From NCBI RefSeq assembly GCF_013373865.1, contig NC_050477.1, positions 868,001 through 932,000 on the forward strand: DNA of 64,000 nt. The letters run 5' to 3'. The translations under genes were made by a program, and so were the position numbers. Shown here piece after piece: positions 1-12,100 of the stretch (within the stretch, counting starts at the first letter, position 1; every line of letters starts with the position of its first letter). The stretch comes from Monomorium pharaonis. Taxonomy: Eukaryota > Arthropoda > Insecta > Hymenoptera > Formicidae. The notes beneath the pieces are model-generated. The model did not search any database, was not told the origin of the DNA, and saw only the letters and a program-made list of their open reading frames with translations.

Positions 1-548
1 GAACGGGAACACGTTCCTCGATTCGATCCGAGACCAAAATGCGAGACCGATTCACGGCTGCGGAACTCGTTTCTGATGGCTTAGCCCTAGTCTACTTAAA
101 ATAATTAATGAGCAATGAAAGGGGATATCTGTGTTAAGAAAGAGATCGTGTCGTTCGAATGATGTTAAGATATATCATAGATAATTTATTCTCATATGTC
201 TTTTTGACAAATTAATCGTGAATTTGATATTTTAAACACAAAAGCCCTTGACATCAGGGGAACCAGAAATCGTTTCAAAGACTTGTCTTTTTCAATCATT
301 GCATTTCTTATAAAAAAAAATTTGTATTTGCAATGATAAACTGAATAAAAGAAAAACACATGCCACGTATAAAAGACCTATATAAAGAAAAATTGTAATA
401 TAATATTTGTAAAAGCAAAAATCATATAATCATTCAGCAATCATTCAATGTCACATCTGAGACAAACAACTGTTATATCGAAAAAAAATGTAAAGTCCGC
501 TTAAATAGGAGCAAGTCTATTCTGTTATTCGACAGGAACCAGGCATCT

Positions 549-560
549 AGCGCCATCTAG
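549..560 (-). promoter_or_regulatory. Candidate CTCF-type insulator motif
   Basis: The minus strand reads CTAGATGGCGCT, which matches the conserved core of the CTCF zinc-finger site shared by insects and vertebrates (AGATGGCGC with flanking C/T A). It lies about 200 bp upstream of the DIS3 start codon. A single short match can arise by chance, so occupancy is inference only. Confidence 0.4.
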
Positions 561-732
561 TTATGCGAATTCAAAGCACGACAGGCGCATTTCCGTGACA
601 TCTTTCGGCCGTCACAAGAATTTGATAGCTTCCTAACCTAACACGTGTACTCTTTCTAAATTAACTTAACCTCTTTGTTGACCCCGGTAACTCGGTGTAG
701 AATTAATAAACTTTATTAAAGAAGGAAATTCG

Positions 733-750
733 CGCTGTGTTAACACAGCG
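733..750. repeat. 18-bp perfect palindrome before the DIS3 start
   Basis: CGCTGTGTTAACACAGCG is its own reverse complement. It ends 13 bp before the DIS3 ATG, so it could fold as a short hairpin in the 5' UTR or be a dimeric transcription-factor site near the start of transcription. It is followed by a five-codon upstream ORF (756-770, ATG to TAG) that overlaps the main ATG out of frame. Confidence 0.6.
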
Positions 751-763
751 TGTAAATGAACAC

Positions 764-3700
764 ATGTTAGCAACAAAGGTTTTTTTCAGAAGGACGAAGG
801 GAGGGAATATATTTAAAGTACGTAGGATTTTAAATTTATTTTGAAAGTTTTTAGAAACTTTAAACATAAACTTAAATTAATTTTACATATTTTAATTGTT
901 TGTTGAAAACTTTATTAATAAAAATAACATTTCTTATATTTTTTACTCTTATTAGACTGTCAGAGAACATTATCTCAGAGATGATATTCACTGTGGTTTT
1001 AAAACGTGTACAAAGTGCAAAGCTAGACTTCAGAAAACAATCTTGGACATGGAAGATGCTAGTGCAAAGTCTTCCTTAATTACAAGCCCATATTTTCTTA
1101 TACTTGACACAAATATAATTCTGGATCAAGTAAGCATTATATTCAATGCACTATAGTGTCAAATACCTTTTTACATGAGTTTTCTATCAGATTGTCTAAA
1201 CAGTTTAATTTCTAATTACAGATAGACTTACTGGAAGAAGATGTTATTACCAATGTGATCATCTTACAGACGGTACTGGAAGAAATTCGACACAAAAGTT
1301 CCACCGTATATAAAAAGCTGAAGCTTATCATAGCAAATGCAAAGAGAAAATTTTTTGTCTTTATCAATGAACATCATCGGTATGTGCACAATAATTATTT
1401 CAAGGAGAGGAAAGAATATATTCGATATTATTCTATTTCCTCATTAACATTTCATTAACATGCTTTATATATATATATGTATATATATATATGAGTTCTT
1501 TGTCTGCAATTATATTTTATCTATAATCTGGATCTTTTTTTCCAGCCAGTTTTTGACTGTTCTAGACCTTTAAAAAGTCTAAACAAATTTAGAAGTACTT
1601 TGAGTATCTCTACTACATTATTAAATTGTTTCTTAACTCAAATACTAAAACCTTTATTGAATAAAGAAATTCTTTAATTCAAAGAAATTTGAGAGTGAAA
1701 TTTTACTTGTGCCAAAAAGGATAGATGGATAATTAGATGTTTTTTTTTTTGCTATAGTATAATATTTTACAATATTGCAGGGAAACTTATATTGAGAGAG
1801 AACCAGGTGAAAAGACAAATGATCGTAACGACAGAGCAATAAGAGTTGCAGTTAAATGGTACAATACCCATTTGAACTCTGATGATAACAATGTAAAAAT
1901 TGTTTTGCTAACAGACGACATGGAAAATAAAGCACGTGCGGCTGAAGAAGGAATATTTGTAGTATCGAGTAAGACATATTTAATATTATTACAAATTATA
2001 ACTTGATATGAATGTAATCTATAGAGTGATATATATATATATATTTTTTTTTTTACAGTGGAAGATTATATTGCCTCATTGGAGAATGCAAGTTTTCTGC
2101 TGGATAAATTATGCAAACGTTCTTACGCTTCAAATATTCAAGGCCCAGAATTATTTCCCTGTCATCTAACACCTGCAGAAATTCACGATGGCATATCATC
2201 AGGAAAACTGTTGCAAGGAACATTTTTGGCGTCGAGGGAAAATTTTCTCGAAGGAAATGTGAATGTTGAAGGAAGAGAAAAACATGTAAGATATTTAAAT
2301 GTTAGAAATATTCAAATACAGTTTGTTGTAAATATTATCAAACTTAAGAAGAAAATCATTGAAAACTTATTTTAAAAGCAATTAAATGATTTATTTAAAT
2401 CAAAACATATAAATAATATATTTAAATCAAGTGTATTTAAAACATTCAAAATGTTTATTATAAATTTTTGTAAATCTTTTTTTAATTTTAATAAATGTAT
2501 AAATGTGAAATAATAAATACTTAAAAGACTCAACTTTTATTGTAATAAATTTTTCTTTAAACTTGATAATATATATGTAATCTTTCAAAGACACCATTAA
2601 TTCTATGATTTTATTTTTATTGTTTTAGATATTTATACAAGGACGATCTCATCTCAACAGAGCAGTCGACGGTGATATAGTCGCGATTGAACTACTACCA
2701 GACAGTCAATGGTCATCACCCAGTGAAATTGTTTTGCAAGATGAAGAGGGTGCGGATGTTGATGAAGTCACAGAAGATGAAAAAATACTTCATAAACAGA
2801 GTTCATCAAAAACACAGGAAATAGTACCAACTGGCAAAATTGTTGGTATTATCAGAAGAAAATGGAGACAATACTGTGGAATATTGCAGCCGAGTGCAAT
2901 TAAAGGGGTATATAAAATATTATACAAATCTTTGTGCCTGTTGAATATTTTTATTTTATCGTCATTATGTGCATAGAATGTGAGGCATCTATTCGTTCCG
3001 GCCGAGAGAAAAATTCCGAAAATAAGGATTGAAACTAGGCAAGCCGAGATATTGAGTAAGCAGAGAATTATCGTCGCGCTAGATTCGTGGCCGCGAAATT
3101 CGAAATACCCGCTGGGTCATTTTGTACGAGCACTTGGTAACATAGGAGACAAAGAGACAGAAAATGAAGTGTTGCTCTTGGAACACGATGTTCCGCATAG
3201 CCGTTTCTCTGACGCTGTTCTTAGCTTTCTTCCAAAGCTACCATGGATTATTACGGAAGTGGTATGTACACATTTAATTTAAAATTTATTGTATTCGCTA
3301 ATTATCTCGAGCTATTAATTGTATAAAGAAATTTAATATACAATTATAAATTACTATAATTTATCATGTGATTATAAGTAATGAGATTAACAATGTAGTT
3401 ACGTAAAATTGTACAGAATTTGTTTATATATAAAATATACAAATTTATAGGATATTGCGCAAAGAGAAGATCTTCGATATCTGGATATTTGTTCTGTGGA
3501 TCCTCCAGGCTGTACCGATATTGACGATGCGTTACATTGTAGAACTTTACCAGATGGTAATTTCGAAGTTGGTGTGCATATTGCGGATGTATCTCATTTC
3601 ATAAGGCCTGGAACCGCGCTGGATAAGGAAGCGGCGTTACGCGCTACCACTGTGTATCTTGTCGATAAACGAATCGACATGGTTCCAGGTAAAATAAAAT

Positions 3701-5777
3701 TATTTTATTTTAAGTGATATTATGCAAGATCTACAATGTCAGCAGGAGTAATGGAATAAGGAGTAAGAGTAACATTTGACCAATTAAAAACCGGGAGTAC
3801 ACGAAATGGGCAAATCTCATTTCATATTTCTTCTTACTCCTACTCCATTACTTCTGCTGACATTGTAGACCTTGCATTACAGACACATAAATCATACAAC
3901 AAAATATTTCTTTATTTCAGAATTGCTTAGTTCAAATCTTTGTTCCTTGCGAGGTAAGGAAGAACGATTTGCGTTTTCTTGTATATGGAAAATTGACCCC
4001 AACGCAAATATAATTGATACAAGATTCTGTAAATCTATAATTTGCTCGCGTCAAGCAATGACATATGAGGAAGCTCAATTGAAAATTGACGATGCCACTC
4101 AACAAGATGCCCTTGCGGTATCATTGAGAGGATTAAATCAATTGGCAAAGAAGTTGAAAAAGAGACGTCTAGAGAATGGGTATAATATAATTATTGAATT
4201 CTACAAATTATATACCGAATCGCTGTTCACAACGAATTCTTAATTTTAAATAATTTATTTGCAGTGCTTTGACTTTAGCATCACCGGAGATACGTTTTCA
4301 GGTGGACAGCGAAACGCATGATCCTATTGACGTAGAAGCAAAGAAACTGAGAGAGACTAATTCTATGGTGGAGGAATTTATGTTGCTTGCAAATATTAGC
4401 GTAGCCAAAAAGATATTGGCAGAATTTCCAGAATGTGCCATGTTAAGAAGACATCCTGAACCACCGCAAAGTAATTTTGAACCGTTAATTAAAGCTGCCA
4501 AAAACCAGGTATTGCCATTTAGTTTAAAATGAAATTTATATGATTCGAAGCTTAATTAAATACTTGATATAATATTTAAGATGAAAACGAGAAGTATAAT
4601 GGTCTCTTTTGATTTTTTGGAGGAAGAAAAAATCATATCTATTATCAGTATTATCAGCTATGTATATTATATTTATATTTAACAATTAATTTTATAGGGC
4701 TTTACTATTAATACGAATACTGGCAAGGAATTAGCCCAATCACTGGAAGAAACTCATAAAGAATCGAATCCTTATTTCAACACAATGTTAAAAATATTAG
4801 CTACGCGATGTATGTTGCAAGCAGTATATTTTATCAGTGGAATGCATCAGCCGGAAGAATTTAAGCATTATGGATTAGCGTGTCCGATTTATACGCATTT
4901 CACATCTCCTATTCGAAGGTAAGCCATTTGGAAATTCATTAAGAAACACATTAAATTAATCGTATATTCACAGTTTCTTAACGGTATCTTACAGATATGC
5001 GGATATAATTGTACACCGATTGTTGGCTGTATGTATAGGAGCTGATGCGACTTATCCAGAACTATTGGATAAAAAAAAGAATCACTTGTTGTGTCAGAAT
5101 TTGAATTATCGAAATCGAATGGCGCAATATGCTGGCCGAGCGTCAGTCGCACTTCACACACATGTTAGTTTTGTTTATCATAAAGATACTGACAATCTTT
5201 TTGTACTTTGTGTGTGTATCATCTGAAATACTATTCGTAATTTTAATATTTATTTTCTTTTGTGTTCAGATATTTTTCCGTAATAAGATTCAGGATGAGG
5301 AAGGATATATTCTTTTTGTACGCAAAAATGCCTTACAAGTTCTTATACCAAAATATGGTTTGGAAGGTACTTTGTATTTAAATAATTCATCGTCTGTCAC
5401 GTTCACATACAATTCAGAGGATCATTCCCAAACCTGTGGGAATATCGTATTTCGGGCATTTGATCCCATTGTAGTACAAATGAGCTTGGACAGATCTAAT
5501 GTCCAACATGAAAAATTACTCTTTAAGCTCGTAAAACCAGAGGTAAGAAGAGAAAAACACGCAAAAACAAACCAAAACATATGTTAACGTTCTGTTGACA
5601 TTTATTTGATTATAGATTCCAGATTTTAGCATTCCTCCATTAAATATGGAAACTATTAATGCTACTGAAGAAGATTCTGAAATAAAGGAAACATTGAAAC
5701 GGAAGCCAGAAAAAAAACAGGAGTCAACCAACGTTTCTGACAAAAAAGTTGGGAAGAAAAAGAAAAAAAGAAATTAA
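764..5777 (+). CDS. Dis3: DIS3/Rrp44, exosome 3'-5' exoribonuclease and endonuclease
   Basis: Catalytic subunit of the RNA exosome, degrading and processing RNA 3' to 5' in nucleus and cytoplasm. Coding exons: 764-817, 956-1129, 1222-1379, 1781-1968, 2059-2285, 2629-2907, 2977-3261, 3451-3688, 3921-4179, 4265-4508, 4698-4918, 4995-5163, 5270-5542 and 5616-5777, totalling 976 aa (human DIS3 is 958). Domains in order: N-terminal CR3 motif with C31, C36 and C39; PIN endonuclease (about 60-190) with D69, E97 and D146, which fall at the same numbers as in human DIS3, plus D174/D175; cold-shock domains; RNB exonuclease with the DPPGCTDIDDALH motif at 472-484, keeping the metal-binding Asp residues (D472, D478, D480, D481); C-terminal S1 domain; and a Lys-rich tail. 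Exon 1 begins MLATKVFFRRTKGG and splices in frame to TVREHYLRDDI, which decides the start. Every catalytic residue I can check is present, so the gene looks functional. Intron 8 carries a MITE. Confidence 0.96.
3722..3877. mobile_element. Palindromic MITE inside DIS3 intron 8
   Basis: Two arms of about 46 bp face each other: 3724-3770 beginning GCAAGATCTACAATGTCAGC, and 3829-3875 whose reverse complement begins GCAAGGTCTACAATGTCAGC. Identity is roughly 90 percent across an approximately 58-bp spacer. There is no coding capacity. Its right end lies about 43 bp from the exon 9 acceptor at 3920. This is the form of a miniature inverted-repeat transposable element; the superfamily is not clear. 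Confidence 0.75.
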
Positions 5778-5920
5778 AAATATCATGTTATTAACCCTTC
5801 AAGTGTACTTGTACTCTCCACACTGTCACATAACATTATTTTCTAGCTCTTAAAATATTTTTAAAAATCTGAAAAAAATTCACAACACTCCTACATTGTG
5901 GCTGATTTCATGGTTATTTT

Positions 5921-5926
5921 AATAAA
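5921..5926 (+). terminator. DIS3 polyadenylation signal
   Basis: Canonical AATAAA about 145 bp after the DIS3 stop codon, in AU-rich 3' sequence. It is the first canonical hexamer I see past the stop. Confidence 0.5.
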
Positions 5927-6078
5927 TATTTTTTGAATATTTTATTTCTATTTTAACTCTTTTTGAAGTTACGAATTTCATTGTTCGGTATTATATTTTT
6001 TAATGATTAAATAGGAAAGCAACAACTTTTCATAATCTTATTAAAAAATCGTAACCAGAGAGGAATCTGAGAACGGTC

Positions 6079-7870
6079 TCATATTTTAAATCTGTTTTAT
6101 GCAAATGTGCATAATCGTGTTCTATAAATGTGCAATACCACATATACATGATATAAATTCAAATAATAGATTTGATAAAAATTCACTCACCGATTGCTGT
6201 CGCTGCTCCTGCTGCTACATTCCTTTTCCAGTTTTGCTGACATTCCTTTGCCGCTTTCTGCTGACATCATCCTGCTATTCTCGAACCACACATTAATAAC
6301 GATCGCCCGATACTTTATTCGGCACTCCCGATATTACGGATAATATATCACACGAGTAAAACGTAAACCGCGCGCGAGAATTTCACTTGGCGCGACCGTT
6401 ACATTTGGAAAAATACGTGAAAAGAACGGCTCGTCTGATTGGCGGCGAAAATCAACATGGCACGAAAGTGGCGTAACGTCACGTAACTTCGTGGAAACAC
6501 AGGCCGAGGAAACCGTTTGAATGAAAATCACACGCCGAGATACGACAAACGGAGACAAATTTATTTCGAGAATTTCGTATGCTCGCACGACTAGTAGCAC
6601 TTCAATTAGCACTCGCGATATACTACCGAACGTATCATCCCCTTCGAGCAAACACTTTGCTCGAACGCACACGCGAACACTTCACTCGAAACCGAAGGCA
6701 CGATACCGCGCTTTACACATGAATACGTACGATCTCACGTCTCGCGACGACACTCTCGACAGTCTCAACATCGTAGTTGGGCACAATTCGAATTCTGAAT
6801 ACGCGAGACACGCGCGAAACACGCACGGAGTCAACGGAACGTTCGACTACGTATGACCAGCGCTCGAGCACGAAGAAACATGGCTGCCGGCACAGCAGCG
6901 GCGGACGTGACCGTTGATAGGTACACTCGGCGGTACTCGGCGCTAGTCGGCGCGACTCGGCGGCCGACTTGCCGAGTCGCGCCGGCTAGCGCCGAGTACC
7001 GCCGAGTGTACCTATCAACGGTCACGTCCGCCGCTGCTGTGCCGGCAGCCATGTTTCTTCGTGCTCGAGCGCTGGTCATACGTAGTCGAACGTTCCGTTG
7101 ACTCCGTGCGTGTTTTGCGCGTGTCTCGCGTATTCAGAATTCGAATTGTGCCCAACTACGATGTTGAGACTGTCGAGAGTGTCGTCGCGAGACGTGAGAT
7201 CGTACGTATTCATGTGTAAAGCGCGGTATCGTGCCTTCGGTTTCGAGTGAAGTGTTCGCGTGTGCGTTCGAGCAAAGTGTTTGCTCGAAGGGGATGATAC
7301 GTTCGGTAGTATATCGCGAGTGCTAATTGAAGTGCTACTAGTCGTGCGAGCATACGAAATTCTCGAAACAAATTTGTCGTATCTCGGCGTGTGATTTTCA
7401 TTCAAACGATTTTCTCAGCCTGCGTTTCCACGAAGTTACGTGACGTCAGGCCACGTTGATTTTCGTTCCGGACAAAGTTTTCGTGTGCGCGTATTCGCTT
7501 GAGAGTGTACGCAATACCTTCGGTAGAATGTCGATCGTGCCGATAATGAAACATTTACTAGTCGTCGCGCAATCAAACTCTGGGAGCGAATTGATTTATT
7601 TAACTGTTCAGTGTGTCTTGACGTGCCGTACTTTTCACGAAATTCTCGCGCGCGGTTTACGTTTTGCTCGTATGTGTGATATATTATCCGTCCAAAACTG
7701 GAAAAGGAATGTAGCAGTAGCAGCAGCAGCATCAGCAGCAGTAGCAGCGACAGCAGTCGGTGAGTGAATTTTTATCAAATCAATTAATTGAACTTATATC
7801 ATGATACATGTGGTATTGCACATTTGTAGAACACGATTATGCACATTTGCATAAAACATTTAAAATATGA
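6079..7870. repeat. 1.8-kb near-palindrome (foldback) between convergent genes
   Basis: Left arm 6079-6961 and right arm 6971-7870 are inverted copies around a loop of about 9 nt (6962-6970). The inner 440 bp of each arm (about 6516-6961 and 6971-7405) are almost identical: the same ORF of 109-111 aa appears on opposite strands and near-identical 82-aa ORFs cross the centre on both strands. The outer parts still pair but carry indels and substitutions, for example 6240-6520 against 7405-7700. The outermost 170 bp pair again, starting TCATATTTTAAA on both ends. No transposase and no convincing target-site duplication were seen. It lies in the interval where DIS3 (+) and TAF5L (-) converge. Splice-donor-like GTGAGT sites point outward at both ends (6185-6190 on minus, 7760-7765 on plus). 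It could be a foldback transposon, two head-to-head insertions, or an inverted duplication of a promoter/first-exon region. Confidence 0.9.
7716..7757 (+). repeat. Imperfect CAG repeat
   Basis: A run of CAG triplets with GTA, CAT and CGA interruptions in the right arm of the foldback. The mirror position in the left arm (about 6195-6220) has only a few CTG-type triplets, so the tract has changed length since the arms separated. Confidence 0.6.
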
Positions 7871-9122
7871 ATGCATATATTGTAAAATTTACGAGTATAG
7901 CAAACAGAACCAAATAAACATGGGCATAGCATAGAAGAGACCCAAAGTCATACACATTACTTATAGAATTCATAGATATTTGACTATGTAATTCAATGTG
8001 CACATAGAGGCTGCACATTGATGAATGAAAACGCCTTAAAACGACGTTCCTCTCTGCCGTAACAAAAAAAGATGTAGACAAATAGATTTGCTTGTTTTAC
8101 AGTTACGAAATGTTTCTTTGTTCAGGACAGATCCACGTATATACGGAGAATTAAGTGTAACATGAATTGTACAATAACAATATATATAGACATTGATTTT
8201 TATAAAAATTGTATTTTTGGTACTTTTTAACATTATTCACAATTTATTAAGTCTTTATAACAAGACACAAAATTGTTATTGAATTGTCTTTAATCAATAC
8301 AATATTCCCATAGGAAACTTATATACAGTTCCACAGACATAATGCCTGATAATTTCTCTCATTAAATTATAATTCTCTCATTGAAAATTTATTAAATACT
8401 TAACGTTTTTCATATTACATTAAATTTACGAGAAATCTGGTAAGTGATAGATTTCATCTCACGATAAAGTATTAGATAAGTGATTTTTGAATATCATAAC
8501 AATGTTATTAAGGGCCGGTTGTTCTAACTTCTTGGTAAATTTATTTACCAGGCAAGCATGTGTCTATCTTCATTTCTTTTCTTAAATAAATAAAGACGAA
8601 CATATACTTATCTGATAGGTAAGTTTACCAAGAAGTTGGAACAACCGGCCCTAACGAAAGTAAATGATTCATAACAATAAGCTCACTGAGCTTAATCGTT
8701 ATGATTGGAAATTTATTTTTGTGTGATGATAAAAACGTTAAAACTAATAAAAATAAAATTAAAGTGCAATCAATGTGAGAGTATATATAGTAATATAAAT
8801 TCAGTTAAATGTATTGAAATGGTGATGCATTTCTTATAAATACTGTAAAAACTTATCATAAATGGTAAAGAAATCTATTCTATAACTCTTAACGACAGTA
8901 TCAGTACGTCAGTTGTGCAGATTTTTTATTTGACTAATGACAAAGATGTCATTAAGAATTACAGAATAAATCTTATCTCTATAGATCTTAATTGATATAT
9001 AAAATCAATTTAACGCAAAGGCAGTCTCAAGTTTGCTAAAAAATTATCAATATATATCAGATAAAAAAAGATTGAATTTAGAAGTATGTTTTTATATTTG
9101 ACTAGCACGATAATAAATAAGA
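7871..9122. other. Intergenic, between foldback and TAF5L 3' end
   Basis: AT-rich sequence without a supportable exon. It contains the palindromic Harbinger-type MITE at 8512-8651 and presumably the TAF5L 3' UTR near 9122. Confidence 0.6.
8512..8651. mobile_element. PIF/Harbinger-type MITE with TAA target duplication
   Basis: A 140-bp element whose ends are inverted repeats: left GGGCCGGTTGTTCTAACTTC, and right end reading inward GGGCCGGTTGTTCCAACTTC. It is flanked on each side by TAA (8509-8511 and 8652-8654). The GGGCC start and a TWA target duplication are typical of PIF/Harbinger elements. It has no ORF, so it is non-autonomous. Confidence 0.8.
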
Positions 9123-12100
9123 TTATTTAGTGCCGATGCAAATTAACGAATTATTTTTCTTGTAATAATTCAATGAGAGAATGCTTGAGCAATATGTCTG
9201 ATAAATTTGTGGCGCCTCTGTCTGCGACATAGTACTTGACGATCCTCTAAAAAAAGTAAATAGTAAGTAAGATGGCATTTTTAATTAAAGGAAAAAAGGA
9301 TTTAAGCGTATATACCCATTCAATGTTTTGATGAAATCTTGAGTAGGCCACAATCGTACGATTCCGTCTAGACTTGCACTGGCAATGTATTGCCCATCCA
9401 AACTCCAATCTACGTTCATGACTGTATCCTTATGGCCTTTCAGTTCAGTCAATAAACCATTGGATGCTAAATCCCATATGGATATAGACTTATCGTCACC
9501 TGAGTAATGTAATTTCCATTAAAGAACAATTCATTAAATATACATCTTATACTTTTTTTCATATAAATTACCTGCAGCAGCTAGATATTTGCCATCTGGA
9601 CTAAAAGCTAAAGTATAAATGGTCGATTGCGCTCCAACATATACTCGCAATAAATTTCCATCGTCTTTCGACCATAATCTTATTGTCTTGTCAGCAGATC
9701 CTGTCGCTATGTATCTCGCATTTGGATGAAATTTTATGCACTGAAATATAATTTTCATCCAATAATCCAATATACTATACTATTATAAAATACAAATAAT
9801 AATGATTGCAATACATACATTGACATCTAAAAAATGACCAGCGAATATTCTTAAGGGAAACGTCCTATCCAATGACCATAATTTTGCCGTTCTGTCATGT
9901 GAGCCTGTGGCGATATATAAATTAAACACACTGGTATCCATGCACCATATGGGATAGCTGTGACCGCTGCAACGAGAGAAACATATGTATTATATAATAT
10001 GTTACATATTTTATATTTCATTGTATAGCTCACTCGTTTTCATTAATATTACATTAGAGATTTTGATTTAAAAAACATTTACTTCGAAGCGCTACAGGTT
10101 TAGTTTTGCTTGATTCAGAATCAATTTACTATATAGAATAAAGAATTGCGAGAACCTTCAATATTTAATTTTTCATGACTCTTTAGGCTGCAAGAAAGAA
10201 AGAAATAAATCTGCTTACCTATATATTGCTACACACGAATAATTGTTGAGTCTCCATGCTCTCATATCCTTATCGCTTGATACAGAAAGAAGAATGTCTA
10301 CTTCTGGAATAAATCTTAAATCATGTATTACATCCGTGTGTCCTCTTAATATTATTGCCCCTGCTTCGCTCCTACTGTTATTAAAATATAAAATTTTGTA
10401 ATTGCTTCAAAAGATATTATACTCAAATAAGAAAATTATATACAACTGCAACTCACACTGTGCTTTCTTGCTCGTTGTATTTATGAAGTGGTATATCACA
10501 GGCAGATGGAACATATGTTTGCTTATCTTTCATCTTAACCAACACTGTTTCACCTATACCCCACAAGCGTATTTCGGCTGTACTAAAACCTACAGCTAAT
10601 TTATCCATTTTAGGAGCAATAAGACTGCAACTCGCACTGCAAATGTACAAAGAACATACACTTAATATATATCTATAAAGTCTAATCCCAATTCAATTCC
10701 TTTAAACGAGTAGTCCTTCAAAATGATTGAACGTGTAATTCGTGGTTTTTCATAATTTTGAATTATTTTAAAATATAAGGGTTAAGCAAATTTTATACAC
10801 TCTATATAAATAATAAGAATTATAAAGTAAATTATAATTTATTACTTACTTTTCAATAGCATTTTTCACTGTAAATAATCTTAATGGTTGATGAGCATTG
10901 TTTTGTATCAATCGTATAGCTTCCTGCAACTCTCTCATTTCACGATCCACACCTGTGCCAGATGGTTGTTCCACATGACCATTAATACTTGCTTCATATC
11001 TCTGACTTTTCTCTTCAGGTACTTCTCCATCCATTTGAGGACTGTCTTCTTTTCTAATTATTGTGATGTGTGTATTTATAATCTACACAGAATTGTAAGA
11101 AATTGTTTATTATTAAAGATATTTTATAATAAATGAATCATATAGTTATCTCTCTTAACATAAAATTGATATAAAAAGATTAATCTTTTACAGATTTAGA
11201 TTAATCTTTTTACTTCAATTTTACATTAAGTCAGTTTAGATTAAGAAAAACAGATGTATTTAAAAGCGATTATATATTACCTGCATTAATATTATATGTC
11301 CGTACTTGGTAAGATATTGTTTCAGGCAAATATGAGCAGACTCGGACAGATCTACTTTATATTTTCTGGATCTGAACACCTTTACATACTCTTTCAAATC
11401 AATCTCTTGCACTGAATATACACTACTTAATAACTGCAAGAAGTTTTGCTCCGTATCACTGACAAATTCATTCTGATGTGTTTTTAAGAATTGGGCTGCA
11501 GCCTGTTGATTTCCAGTGTACAGCATCTCTAAATACAGATGACAAAATATTGGATATAGAAGTCCCTGCAATTCTACCCTTATCTTTTCGTTGAGTATGT
11601 TGTTCATCCATTTCTTTAATCTGAAAAAGACGATTAAAACTAGCATCTTGTATACTACAATCATCTTTAAAATAAAATCGTCACGTTTGCAAAAAAAGCA
11701 TTCACACATTAATTGTCAACTTTTTAGCAAAAATTTCAATTTAAAAATAAAATTCCACTTAAAAATCACATTTTTCTATCTAATTTCTGTAATATAATCC
11801 ATAAAATCGTACCGCTGATAAGCCTGATCCGCCGCGGTAATATCAATGGTGATTGCACTGAAAACGATCGAATTCTCCTGCGAAGTGCCGCACTCAGCGG
11901 TCGCGTTCAACGTCGTCTGGTCACTGTTCTGACAGAACAACTGATCGCCCCTGCGGTAAACGTCGTTAGCCTAGAAAAACAGCAACAGCGTGTGAAGGGA
12001 GGTTATGGCGCACCACGCTCGTTTATGACGAACCACGCGCGGCGTGAAACCCCCGACGGGAATACCCGCGACACAGCACCTGGTAATGACGCCGTTTCAA

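Larger units (their letters stand above)
1..763. other. Intergenic / DIS3 upstream region
   Basis: There is no coding exon here that I can support. The stretch is AT-rich. It contains a CTCF-like motif at 549-560 and an 18-bp perfect palindrome at 733-750 immediately before the DIS3 start codon. It should hold the DIS3 promoter and 5' UTR, but no TATA box or initiator stands out. Confidence 0.6.

Noticed and set aside
6521..7405. ORFs of 109-111 aa and 82 aa on opposite strands as genes
   Set aside because: They are mirror copies created by the palindrome and show no recognisable domain. Kept as part of the repeat, not as CDS.
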